Shown here: piece by piece, positions 1 through 7,425 of the stretch | Layout: each line of letters begins with the position of its first letter | Position numbering within the stretch: position 1 is the stretch's first letter | NCBI GenBank assembly: GCA_002441285.1 | Contig: DJVR01000024.1 | Coordinates: 1 to 38,003, forward strand | DNA: 38,003 nt | Source of the DNA: Candidatus Atribacteria bacterium UBA6251 | Lineage (GTDB): Bacteria > Atribacterota > Phoenicimicrobiia > Phoenicimicrobiales > Phoenicimicrobiaceae | Direction of reading: 5' to 3' | Notes under the pieces: generated by a model | The model's input: only the letters and a program-made list of their open reading frames with translations | Database searches by the model: none | Told to the model about the DNA's origin: nothing | Position numbers and translations under genes: made by a program

Positions 1-112
1 GATACAATGTCTTGGCGCAGCACCTCTTTTTACATAATAAAAAATAAAAAACCCAAATAAATAATAGAATAGATTTAGGCCTTTAATTAAATAAATTTAA
101 TATCGTCTTTCT

Positions 113-760
113 TCAAATTTGAATCATTTCTTTTAATGTGCCTATAACATCAACTCCCAACTTTGCGAGCCTCTCATAACTATGATGCCCATTTGCAACT
201 AGTAGACAATCACTCCCAATATGTTTGGAAACTATGTAATCGTTGGTAGTATCCCCTATCAAAAGCACATCTTGCGGATTTAAATTTAACTCAGCTATCC
301 ACTTTTCCCCTCTTTCGACTTTACTTTCAGCATAGTGATTTTTAAGACCCATTATTCTGCAGAAATATTTTTCAATGCCATAATATCTAATCTTTTCTAT
401 AAGGACATCTTCTTTTGAAGCAGACAAAATTGATTGGGATATCCTTCTATCTCTTATTTTTTTTAACACTTCTTCTACTTCATCAAATAATTTACACTCA
501 TTAAAACGGGTGTAATATTCGCTTATAAACTCAACGGTAAGCTCTTCAAATGATTCATCAGAAAAATCAAATCCAAGTTTTATATAATAATCTATTACCG
601 GGAAGTCAAAAATCTCCCTGTATTTTTTTAAATCTATCCCTGACAAGTTTCGTTTCTTTAAAATCTCATTCATTATTTCCACAACCAACCACACATCATC
701 TATCAATGTTCCGTTCCAATCCCAGATAATATGCTTATACTTGCTTATTCTTTCTATCAT
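113..760 (-). CDS. HAD-family hydrolase (phosphoglycolate-phosphatase-like)
   Basis: Soluble 215-residue HAD hydrolase, probably a small-molecule phosphatase. Motif I is D14-W-N16-G-T, motif II is S113, motif III is K147 and motif IV is the GDTTND stretch with D170 and D174. The residue two after the nucleophile is Asn, where classical HAD phosphatases have the acid/base Asp. This DWNGT variant occurs in a recognised subgroup, so activity is not excluded, but catalysis may be altered. The helical cap lies between motifs I and II, around residues 20-95. The gene ends in TGA and stands alone; downstream DNA runs to the window edge without another gene. The substrate cannot be told from sequence. 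Confidence 0.85.
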   Translation of the reverse strand: MIERISKYKHIIWDWNGTLIDDVWLVVEIMNEILKKRNLSGIDLKKYREIFDFPVIDYYIKLGFDFSDESFEELTVEFISEYYTRFNECKLFDEVEEVLKKIRDRRISQSILSASKEDVLIEKIRYYGIEKYFCRIMGLKNHYAESKVERGEKWIAELNLNPQDVLLIGDTTNDYIVSKHIGSDCLLVANGHHSYERLAKLGVDVIGTLKEMIQI

Positions 761-936
761 TTATGACCTCACTCAATAAATATTAAAGTAATTATAACCC
801 TAAAAAATAATATAGACAAATCCTGCAGATGAAATGCGAAGGCCTAATCCATTATTTCCCTTTCTAATGATAAAAGGCCTTAATCTTTAAAAACATTACC
901 GGTTCTCAGATTAAAGCTTTTTTACTTTTAATAATA

Positions 937-1345
937 TCAGAGAGCAGGCTTACAAGCAGAAATTTTAATATTTCCTAATTTAACATCTATTTCTCCAGCA
1001 ATTCGTTTGATATCCTCCCTTATTTCCGGTACGGGTCCCACCTTGCGGGCAGCAATAAAAAGATCAATCCCGGTACCCAGTCCCAGATCAAGCACAACAT
1101 CACCTTCCTTGACTTTACTATAGGCTAATGGATTTCCACATCCAAAAGTTGTAATGTTAGGATCTATAAGAAGATTATGAAATTCTTTTGCGCTATAACC
1201 AATATTCTTTAATTTGATGGAACAACATGTTTCTTCAAAATTGCCACAACAACTTGGCTTTTTGCGGGATATTACTTCAGTATAAGTTTTTTTACTTCCT
1301 CTCTAATCTTTTTTTTGCATCAATTTTCTTTCCTTTAGAATTCAT
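937..1345 (-). pseudogene. arsM: Remnant of arsenite methyltransferase arsM
   Basis: The minus strand reads KPSCCGNFEETCC, then IGYSAKEF, FGCGNPLAY and KEGDVVLDLGLGTGIDLF, then AARKVGP. This is the ArsM N-terminus with its Cys pair, the GCGNP motif and the SAM-binding motif I. The probable start is the ATG at 1345. Two frame breaks follow, both at poly-A tracts of the coding strand (A8 near 1312, A7 near 1290); adding one A to each restores a KIREEVKK...YTEV reading. After VGP the protein runs only about 30 more residues to a TGA at 937-939, so most of the methyltransferase core and the later catalytic cysteines are missing. It follows arsR by about 115 bp on the same strand, so this was probably an arsR-arsM unit. 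Family assignment is firm; the gene looks non-functional. Confidence 0.75.
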
Positions 1346-1460
1346 AAAATATTCGCCCTTTTTTTTAACTTATTTTTCTAATTTTTTTCTTTTATATAAT
1401 GACACAGTTGCGTAACTATGCAAATATAATATTTAAAAAATTTCCGTCTCTTATATTTTA

Positions 1461-1832
1461 TTATTCATTTTTCTTTTTAGACGGGCAACATAATTCAATA
1501 GCATTGGCAAACCCCCGAAAGATCGAAGATAAAAATTCGTATCGTACCGAATAATAAACCTCTTTGCCCTGCTTCTCTGCAAGTAGAATTCCTTCATTGC
1601 GAAGTATAGCAAGGTGACGGGATACTACAGAAACATCAACTGGAAAATTTTTGGTAATATCGCTGACCATTTGAGGTTCTTTAACCTCTAACAAATGGGC
1701 AAGAATACGAAGTCTTGTAGAATCACTTACTGCTTTTAAAAAGCGGGGATCAGGAATTCCAGGAATACCACAGCATCCTCCATCTTCATTTTTTTGTTCT
1801 TTTTTTAAATGTTTGTTTATTTGTGTCATCAT
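1461..1832 (-). CDS. arsR: ArsR/SmtB-family metalloregulator, probable arsenic sensor
   Basis: 123-residue winged-helix repressor. The DSTRLRILAHLL segment and the VSVVSRHLAILRNEGIL recognition region are typical of ArsR/SmtB. It carries two vicinal cysteine pairs, C20-C21 near the N-terminus and C115-C116 near the C-terminus. Such pairs bind As(III) or Sb(III) in characterised ArsR proteins, although different family members use different positions. The gene lies just upstream of a broken arsM on the same strand, which supports arsenic as the signal. The start chosen is the second of two adjacent Met codons or the first; they cannot be separated. If the arsM remnant is dead, the regulator may control only itself or distant genes. 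Confidence 0.88.
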   Translation of the reverse strand: MMTQINKHLKKEQKNEDGGCCGIPGIPDPRFLKAVSDSTRLRILAHLLEVKEPQMVSDITKNFPVDVSVVSRHLAILRNEGILLAEKQGKEVYYSVRYEFLSSIFRGFANAIELCCPSKKKNE

Positions 1833-1883
1833 ACAAATATTATAATCTATAAAAAAGTATTTATTAAACTTTTTACATTAAGA

Positions 1884-2120
1884 TCAATCCTGATTGGAAA
1901 TAACTGATCCCGAACTCTTTTCTAAAAAGAGGTAAAAGAAAAGGTATAATAAAAAAAATAGCCCCAGTATTTCATGATAATTTTTTGGAGCAGCAAAGAC
2001 TGTAATCTTTGAATCATTTAAAATAGGAGCCACTTCCACTACACCAAATTCTACAACGGGTAATTCAAATATATCATAAAGTAAATCTAGTAATTCTCTG
2101 TATAAGGGGACAGTTCTTTT
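1884..2120 (-). pseudogene. Open frame in phase with, and directly after, atpG
   Basis: After the atpG TGA the same frame stays open for about 78 codons to a TGA at 1884-1886. It has no ATG. The translation includes RELLDLLYDIFELPVVEFG and AAPKNYHEILG, then a hydrophobic run (GLFFLLYLFFYLF) that could be a membrane segment. I do not recognise it. The start of the frame is occupied by a REP-like repeat, so this may be a gene tail joined to atpG by repeat insertion or deletion. The gamma subunit is already of normal length, so readthrough is not needed to complete it. Confidence 0.3.
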
Positions 2121-2125
2121 TCACA
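2104..2125 (+). repeat. REP-like repeat, degenerate, over the atpG stop
   Basis: The left half, AAGGGGACAGTTCT, matches the AAGGGGACGGTTCT repeat seen at 25.3, 30.7, 33.2 and 36.9 kb with one difference. The right half (TTTTCACA) has diverged. The repeat overlaps the atpG stop codon at 2121-2123, so the last atpG codon(s) may come from it. Confidence 0.5.
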
Positions 2126-3008
2126 AAGATTTTGCCAATGCTTCAAAACCGGCGATAATATCCAGCAATTCTTCGGTAATCGCATTTTGCCGCTGACGGT
2201 TAAACTGAGAATTCAGGTTATCCAAACGTTCCTCAATGTTCTCTTCGGCTTTCTGCATAGCAGTTAAACGGCTGGCATTTTCGCTTGCCATTGATTCGAT
2301 AAAAGCCTGATATAAGGAAATATAAAAAAATTGATGGATGAAGGAATAGAATAGCCGGTCCCAGGAAAGGGTATATAAGGGTAAATTACGAGAAGGCCAC
2401 TTTCTTGAAGCTAATTCCTGTAACCATTTTTGATCTAAGGGGAATAAATGAAATTGAAATGGCTCAAATACTACTCCTCTCTTTAGCTTATTATAAAATA
2501 AATAAATATCATCTATTTTTTCTCTAAACCGCCATGACTCCACTAATATTAGTAATTCTTGAATAGCGCTATTCAGGTTATACCTGAATTCAGGAAAATC
2601 AATCCTTACTTCCGGTTGGTAGCCAATTTCTTTTAACTGTTCTTCTGCTCTTTCTCCGATTACAGATATTTTTAATTGAGCATAATCGAAGGCTTTCGCC
2701 TTTTCCCACTCCATAAAGGAATTGGCAATCATCACATTAAATTTACCGGCCATTCCTCTTTGCGAACCAAAGACAATCACTCCCATCCGTCTTTTATTTC
2801 TTGATTTCGGTTTTTTAAATATTTCTAGTTTTTCCTTTAACAATGCTTGAAAACCCATCTCAATAGATTGATGATATTCTGTAATTGCCTCTACAGCTCT
2901 TTCATGATAATGAATATTAACTGCGGCCAAGGCCTTCATTGTTTTGACCACAGAGTATAAATCCTGGGCGCTTTCAATTTTTCTTTTAATGGCTTCAAGC
3001 ATCTGCAT
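2121..3008 (-). CDS. atpG: N-ATPase gamma subunit
   Basis: Central rotor shaft of the F1 part of the Na+-type N-ATPase. At 295 residues it has the normal length. It starts QMLEAIKRKIESAQDL...VVKTMKALAAV, the N-terminal helix that enters the alpha3beta3 ring, and ends with a helix rich in NSQFNRQRQNAITEELLDI, the conserved gamma C-terminal helix. Its start lies 14 nt inside atpA, which indicates translational coupling. It is the last gene of the operon, as expected for the atpDCQRBEFAG order. The stop is TGA and sits inside a degenerate REP-like repeat. Confidence 0.93.
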   Translation of the reverse strand: MQMLEAIKRKIESAQDLYSVVKTMKALAAVNIHYHERAVEAITEYHQSIEMGFQALLKEKLEIFKKPKSRNKRRMGVIVFGSQRGMAGKFNVMIANSFMEWEKAKAFDYAQLKISVIGERAEEQLKEIGYQPEVRIDFPEFRYNLNSAIQELLILVESWRFREKIDDIYLFYNKLKRGVVFEPFQFHLFPLDQKWLQELASRKWPSRNLPLYTLSWDRLFYSFIHQFFYISLYQAFIESMASENASRLTAMQKAEENIEERLDNLNSQFNRQRQNAITEELLDIIAGFEALAKSL

Positions 3009-4560
3009 TTTTAGTGGTTTTTTCTCCTTTTAAAATGAATTGTTCGATAAAATTAAGAATCGTTTTTACTTCATCACTATTAAGTTTTTTATTGTTCATT
3101 ACTTTTTCTTCTAATTGGGAAAATCTGTCTGGCAAATTCTTTTTTATTTCTACTATCTTTTTTCTAATATCTTCAACCGAAACCTGATCCCATAAACCCT
3201 GGTTAACCATAAGCAGAATCACAATTTGTTCCATTACTGAATAAGGTGCATATTGATTTTGCTTTAAGACCTCTCTTATTCTTTTTCCTCTTTCCAGAAT
3301 TTTTTTGGTATTCTCATCTAATTGGGTCCCGAACCGGGAAAAAATTTCTAACTCTTGAAACTGCGAATAAGTTAAACGCAGGCTGCCTACTACCTCTTGA
3401 TAGGAAGCTAATTGCGTTTTTCCTCCCACCCGGGATACCGACTTCCCTACATCAACGGCAGGTAAAAGCCCACCCTGGAATAATTGAGGAGAAAGATAAA
3501 TTTGACCATCGGTAATGGAAATAAGGTTAGTAGGTATGTAGGCTGATAAATTTTGAGCCTGGGTTTCGATAATGGGCAAAGCAGTCAAAGAACCACCACC
3601 CTTCTCTTTCTTCAAATGAGTCGCTCTTTCTAAAAGGCGGGAATGGATATAGAAAATATCTCCGGGATAGGCTTCCCGGGCAGGCGGCCTTCTTAACAAA
3701 AGAGATAACTCCCGGTAAGAACGGGCATGATGAGTTAAATCATCATATATAACTAAAACATCTTTTCCTCTTTCCATAAAATATTCACCGATACTGGTCG
3801 CCGCATAAGGGGCAATATAATTCAAACCAGGCGTATCTTCACCTGATGCGACCATAACAATACTATATTGCATTGCCTCTAACTTTTTAAGTTGAGCAAT
3901 CACTCGAGCCACAGAAGACATCTTCTGGCCAATAGCACAATAAATACAAATAACATCCTTATCTTTCTGATTTAGTATAGTATCCACAGCAATCGCTGTT
4001 TTCCCCGTCTGTCTATCTCCCAGAATGAGTTCCCGCTGTCCCCGGCCAATAGGCACCAGGGCATCAATTACCAAAATACCTGTCTGTAAAGGGACATATA
4101 CTGGTTCTCGATCCATAATGGGTGGAGATTCACGCTCAATAGAATATCTCTCCATCGTTCTGATGATTCCTAAATCATCCAGAGGACAACCAAGGGGGTC
4201 AATGACCCGTCCCAGTAACGATTCGCCAACCGGAACATCCATTACCTGGTCGGTTCTCCTCACTTCGTCTCCTGCTTTAATACCTTTTGCATCATCAAAT
4301 AAAATAATATCTACCTTGCCTGGTTCTAGATTAAATACCATACCTTTCTGGCCGTCTTTGAAAATAACTATTTCCCCTGCTTTTACTTCTGGCAAACCTT
4401 TTGCTGTGACGATATCTTTACCAACTGCATATACGATTCCAATTTCCTGAACATATACGGATGCTTTCTGTTTTTCAATAACGCTATTCATACTGGAAAA
4501 AGTAGTCTTCAAACTTTCTTTTAAAGATAAACTATTTATCTCTTTTGTTGGATTGTCCAT
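2995..4560 (-). CDS. atpA: N-ATPase alpha subunit
   Basis: Non-catalytic nucleotide-binding subunit of F1. With the start used here the protein has 521 residues. The P-loop GDRQTGKT is at residues 181-188, after a beta-barrel domain containing VQEIGIVYAVGKDIV. A TTG 48 nt upstream (4608) would extend the protein, but its Shine-Dalgarno sequence is only about 2 nt away. The ATG at 4560 follows GGGGG at good spacing and is preferred. The gene lies 50 bp after atpF and overlaps atpG. The protein should form the alpha3beta3 hexamer with AtpD, in the N-ATPase context rather than a standard F-type operon. Confidence 0.93.
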   Translation of the reverse strand: MDNPTKEINSLSLKESLKTTFSSMNSVIEKQKASVYVQEIGIVYAVGKDIVTAKGLPEVKAGEIVIFKDGQKGMVFNLEPGKVDIILFDDAKGIKAGDEVRRTDQVMDVPVGESLLGRVIDPLGCPLDDLGIIRTMERYSIERESPPIMDREPVYVPLQTGILVIDALVPIGRGQRELILGDRQTGKTAIAVDTILNQKDKDVICIYCAIGQKMSSVARVIAQLKKLEAMQYSIVMVASGEDTPGLNYIAPYAATSIGEYFMERGKDVLVIYDDLTHHARSYRELSLLLRRPPAREAYPGDIFYIHSRLLERATHLKKEKGGGSLTALPIIETQAQNLSAYIPTNLISITDGQIYLSPQLFQGGLLPAVDVGKSVSRVGGKTQLASYQEVVGSLRLTYSQFQELEIFSRFGTQLDENTKKILERGKRIREVLKQNQYAPYSVMEQIVILLMVNQGLWDQVSVEDIRKKIVEIKKNLPDRFSQLEEKVMNNKKLNSDEVKTILNFIEQFILKGEKTTKNADA

Positions 4561-4614
4561 TAATACCCCCACATCAAAATTACATCTTAATCTATTTAGT
4601 TTATCCAAATCACC

Positions 4615-5409
4615 TTAATTTTCTTTTTTTTCAACATCCAATTCTTGAAAACTTAATTCGGTAAAAGCTTTCTTAAGTTGTTCCTCCAGTCTATCCAGGT
4701 AGTTTTCAATATTCCAGGAAATTTTCTTACCTTCTGTTCGAGCTTCAATTCCACAAATCAAGTCAGGGGAAACTTTAAAATCGATTTCAACTTTATCGCC
4801 AATAATCTCCTCCAGGGTTTTCTTGATTTCAGATTGTTTTTCTCGGGTAAGCCGAAAACTACTATTCACCCATATTCTTCGCTCATCCCTATCGATAAAC
4901 CAGACAAAATCAGCTTTTTCCTTTTTGGTCAACTGTGTTAACTGGATTAAGAAATTCTCAATCAATTGGTTTTCTAATTTTTCACTGGCTAAATCAGATA
5001 AAACTTTTCTGCTAATTTGACAAACCTGCTCACAGGATAAATGACGAAGGTCTCTTAAAAAAGCGGTCTGTTGTTTTAATATCGCCTCTCTCCAATTTTT
5101 TTGCTCTTCATCAATTTTTTTTCTGGCATCTCTCACCAATTCTTCTCGCTTCTTTCGGGCATCCTTCTTTGCCTGAGCAAGCATCTCATTCCATTTTTGC
5201 TGCAGTTCCTCCCTTATTCTGCGCTGTTTTTCTAATTCTTTCTGGGCTTCCTCTTTTACTGCTTCGGCATCTTGCATACGACCAGTGATTTGCATTTCCC
5301 TGTCATCCATAATCTTGATAATTCGGCTAAATAAAAATCGTTTCAAGAGATAGATCAAGATTAAAAAATTAATAATTTGGGCAATAACAGTAAACGAATC
5401 TATAAGCAT
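4615..5409 (-). CDS. atpF: N-ATPase b subunit, long form with delta-like C-terminus
   Basis: Peripheral stalk subunit. There is one N-terminal membrane helix, about residues 8-28 (VIAQIINFLILIYLL), then a long charged coiled coil rich in Lys and Glu to about residue 130, then a globular region of over 100 residues. No separate atpH (delta) gene is present. N-ATPase operons are known to lack atpH and to carry an enlarged AtpF whose C-terminus is thought to replace delta; the 264-residue length fits that. A strong AGGGGG Shine-Dalgarno lies 5 nt before the ATG. It is preceded by atpE, 13 bp away. Confidence 0.9.
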   Translation of the reverse strand: MLIDSFTVIAQIINFLILIYLLKRFLFSRIIKIMDDREMQITGRMQDAEAVKEEAQKELEKQRRIREELQQKWNEMLAQAKKDARKKREELVRDARKKIDEEQKNWREAILKQQTAFLRDLRHLSCEQVCQISRKVLSDLASEKLENQLIENFLIQLTQLTKKEKADFVWFIDRDERRIWVNSSFRLTREKQSEIKKTLEEIIGDKVEIDFKVSPDLICGIEARTEGKKISWNIENYLDRLEEQLKKAFTELSFQELDVEKKEN

Positions 5410-5422
5410 ATTAACCCCCTAC

Positions 5423-5692
5423 CTAATGAGTTAAAACATAATTCCAGAAAGGATTGGCAAAAATAAGAATGACTGAAATGACCAAACAGTAGATAGCCGT
5501 CGATTCAACCATCGCCAGCCCCACAAACAATGTTCTAGTAATCGTATTTGCCTCGTCTGGCTGTTGAGCAATAGCTGCCAACGCCCGGGCCAAGGCCATC
5601 CCTTCTCCTATGGCGGGTCCAATCGAGCCAATCGCAATGGTAATTCCAGCAGTAATAATAGAAACTGCACCGATAATATCAATACTACTCAT
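5423..5692 (-). CDS. atpE: N-ATPase c subunit with Na+-binding ligands
   Basis: 89-residue hairpin of two membrane helices that forms the ion-carrying rotor ring. Helix 1 contains E30 in the GEG motif. Helix 2 contains E63-S64-T65 and Y68. These align, with a constant offset of two, with Q32, E65, S66, T67 and Y70 of the Na+-binding Ilyobacter tartaricus c subunit. The additional carboxylate in helix 1 is typical of N-ATPases. Sodium is therefore the likely coupling ion, as an inference from ligands. The start overlaps the end of atpB by 8 nt. The loop QQPDEANTITR is the usual F1-facing loop. The stop is TAG. Confidence 0.93.
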   Translation of the reverse strand: MSSIDIIGAVSIITAGITIAIGSIGPAIGEGMALARALAAIAQQPDEANTITRTLFVGLAMVESTAIYCLVISVILIFANPFWNYVLTH

Positions 5693-6398
5693 TTTCTTTA
5701 CTCCCTTCCTTTTGTTCTATCTTGTTTGGCTTATTCTCTATGCGTGTTGCTGAAGCAATATAAACTGTTGCCAGCACGGTAAAGATATAGGCCTGTATTT
5801 GACCAATTAATAACCCTAAAATTTGCATAACAATGGGTACAAACAAAGGAGTGATGAGCAACAAAACCGCCACAATCAATGTACCGCTCATCACATTCCC
5901 AAATAATCGGACTGCCAGGGCCAGAGTACGAGAAAAATCTCCGATAATATTAAAAGGCATCATAAATATAGAAGGTTCTAAATAATGTTTAAAATAATCA
6001 CGTATCCCCTTTTTGGCAATTCCAAAAATGGGTATGGCAAAAAAAACGCAAATTGCCAGCGCGCTGGTAGTGGATAATGAACCAGTAGGAGGTTGATAAC
6101 CGGGAATAATGTCCAGCAGATTAGATACTGAAATAAACAAAAATAGGGTTCCCAAAAAAGGAATAAACGGATCCGGATTCTGCTGGGTAATCTCTCTCAC
6201 TTGCTGCCGCATATAACCCACAATTACTTCTAAAAAATTCTGCCAACGGCTAATTTTGGGTCCAATAGTTAAATTTTTCGTGGCCATCCAGCTGATAAAA
6301 ACTAGTATTACCATCACCGCCCAGGTAAAAACAATGGTGGCATTAATATGGATTCCATTCCATTTCAATATAATAATTGCATCCGGACTTATTTCCAT
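5685..6398 (-). CDS. atpB: N-ATPase a subunit
   Basis: Membrane stator subunit providing the ion half-channels. The 237-residue protein has five or six hydrophobic helices. The essential stator arginine is R164 in LALAVRLFGNVMSG, which faces the c-ring glutamate. The earlier NLLDIIPGYQPPTGS stretch is also typical of the family. It overlaps atpE by 8 nt and follows atpR by 28 bp, matching the N-ATPase order. No truncation is seen. Confidence 0.93.
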   Translation of the reverse strand: MEISPDAIIILKWNGIHINATIVFTWAVMVILVFISWMATKNLTIGPKISRWQNFLEVIVGYMRQQVREITQQNPDPFIPFLGTLFLFISVSNLLDIIPGYQPPTGSLSTTSALAICVFFAIPIFGIAKKGIRDYFKHYLEPSIFMMPFNIIGDFSRTLALAVRLFGNVMSGTLIVAVLLLITPLFVPIVMQILGLLIGQIQAYIFTVLATVYIASATRIENKPNKIEQKEGSKENE

Positions 6399-6426
6399 TT
6401 TTAATTCCCTACCCTGTATTAAAATA

Positions 6427-6717
6427 TTATTGCTTTAATATATTTTTTTGTTTTCCTATCTTTCTACTTAAAAAAATACGAGCAGCAATAAAACCAGCCA
6501 GCAGGACTAAAATATTACCCCATTCCCCCTGGCGGGCGATATAGATTAATACCAAAAAAATGGTAGCTGTTCTTAAAATAAAACTCCCCAGGGTTAATAC
6601 AATTGGTGAATGAACTTGATTCATATTTTTAATGGTCAGCCATAAACCGCCAAAATAAAATATTCCCAATCCTAAGCCAATCAACAAATACAATAAACTA
6701 TAAATGTTAATACTCAT
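6427..6717 (-). CDS. atpR: N-ATPase accessory membrane subunit AtpR
   Basis: 96-residue membrane protein with about three hydrophobic helices (near 7-27, 38-60 and 65-85) and a basic tail. AtpR is found only in N-ATPase operons, next to AtpQ and upstream of atpB, and is proposed to help assemble or tune the c ring. Polar and charged residues sit within the helices, including R48 in the ILRTATIF stretch. The gene overlaps atpQ by 4 nt (ATGA). Identification rests on size, topology and its place in the operon. Confidence 0.85.
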   Translation of the reverse strand: MSINIYSLLYLLIGLGLGIFYFGGLWLTIKNMNQVHSPIVLTLGSFILRTATIFLVLIYIARQGEWGNILVLLAGFIAARIFLSRKIGKQKNILKQ

Positions 6718-7040
6718 TCTTTGTTTTCCTCTTCAATTTCTTTTCTTTCCTTCTCTACCCAGTACCAGGCATTAAGGCAACCAAGAATAATCCCCACAAA
6801 GAGAAAAGTCAAGGTCCAGGAAATCTGAGCCGGCCATTTCCGATCAGCCCAAATACCAACAGCAATTCCTATCAAGGTAGGTATCATCACTGACCAGCCA
6901 ATAACTCCAAACAAGCCCAGGCCAAACCAGACAACCCGGTCTTTTTTCTTTTGGGCCCTTAATTTTCGTTTCTCCTTTTTCTCGATTTTTTTAATAAAAT
7001 TTTGTTTTAAATCTTTTGGTTTTTCTGTATTATTATTCAT
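6714..7040 (-). CDS. atpQ: N-ATPase accessory protein AtpQ (AtpI/gene-1-like)
   Basis: 108-residue protein: a very basic N-terminal 40 residues, two hydrophobic helices (about 38-63 and 70-92) and an acidic C-terminus. The IGWSVMIPTLIGIAVGIWADRKWP segment, a Gly-rich helix followed by a charged turn, resembles the AtpI/gene-1 family, which includes AtpQ. Its position between atpC and atpR is diagnostic of the N-ATPase operon. It overlaps atpC by 8 nt and atpR by 4 nt, so translation is likely coupled. Confidence 0.85.
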   Translation of the reverse strand: MNNNTEKPKDLKQNFIKKIEKKEKRKLRAQKKKDRVVWFGLGLFGVIGWSVMIPTLIGIAVGIWADRKWPAQISWTLTFLFVGIILGCLNAWYWVEKERKEIEEENKE

Positions 7041-7425
7041 GTGCTTCCAAGTTTAAAAAACTCCTTACAAAATCTGCTTCTAATTTACTCAAAGCGATTT
7101 GGGCATCTTTCTCTTTCTCATCTGTTTTTATAAATATTTCTTCGACCCTATTTTTTAATTCTACTAAATCTTCTCCTTCTATTGCATTCCTGGTCGAAAT
7201 GATTACTTTTTTTTCATATTTAATCAGGATTCCTTCATCGATTGCCCAATAAAGATCTTTCCCCTCTGGTGTAGTTAAGATTAAAATCCCGGGGGTTAGG
7301 AAAGTGATAAAATCAGTATGTCTGGGCAGCAGGCAAAACCATCCATTTTCTGCTTCTGCCACTATTTTTTTCACTTTCCTTTTTAAAAATGTTTTCTCTG
7401 GCAACAATATCTTTAAATCAATCAT
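7033..7425 (-). CDS. atpC: N-ATPase epsilon subunit
   Basis: 130-residue central-stalk subunit. The N-terminal beta-sandwich contains the LLPRHTDFITFLTPGIL motif, matching the conserved epsilon region around the Pro-Arg-His turn. The C-terminus is a helical hairpin rich in Lys and Glu (residues about 85-130). In N-ATPases atpC directly follows atpD and precedes atpQ, as here. It overlaps atpD by 8 nt. It probably couples the c ring to gamma and limits hydrolysis. Confidence 0.9.
   Translation of the reverse strand: MIDLKILLPEKTFLKRKVKKIVAEAENGWFCLLPRHTDFITFLTPGILILTTPEGKDLYWAIDEGILIKYEKKVIISTRNAIEGEDLVELKNRVEEIFIKTDEKEKDAQIALSKLEADFVRSFLNLEAHE

Noticed and set aside
1227..1415. Plus-strand open frame of 62 codons rich in Phe
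   Set aside because: It lies over the arsM remnant's 5' end on the other strand, is low-complexity and has no Shine-Dalgarno.
4025..4450. Plus-strand open frame of 141 codons opposite atpA
   Set aside because: It is the antisense shadow of a conserved atpA region; the composition is odd and there is no start signal.
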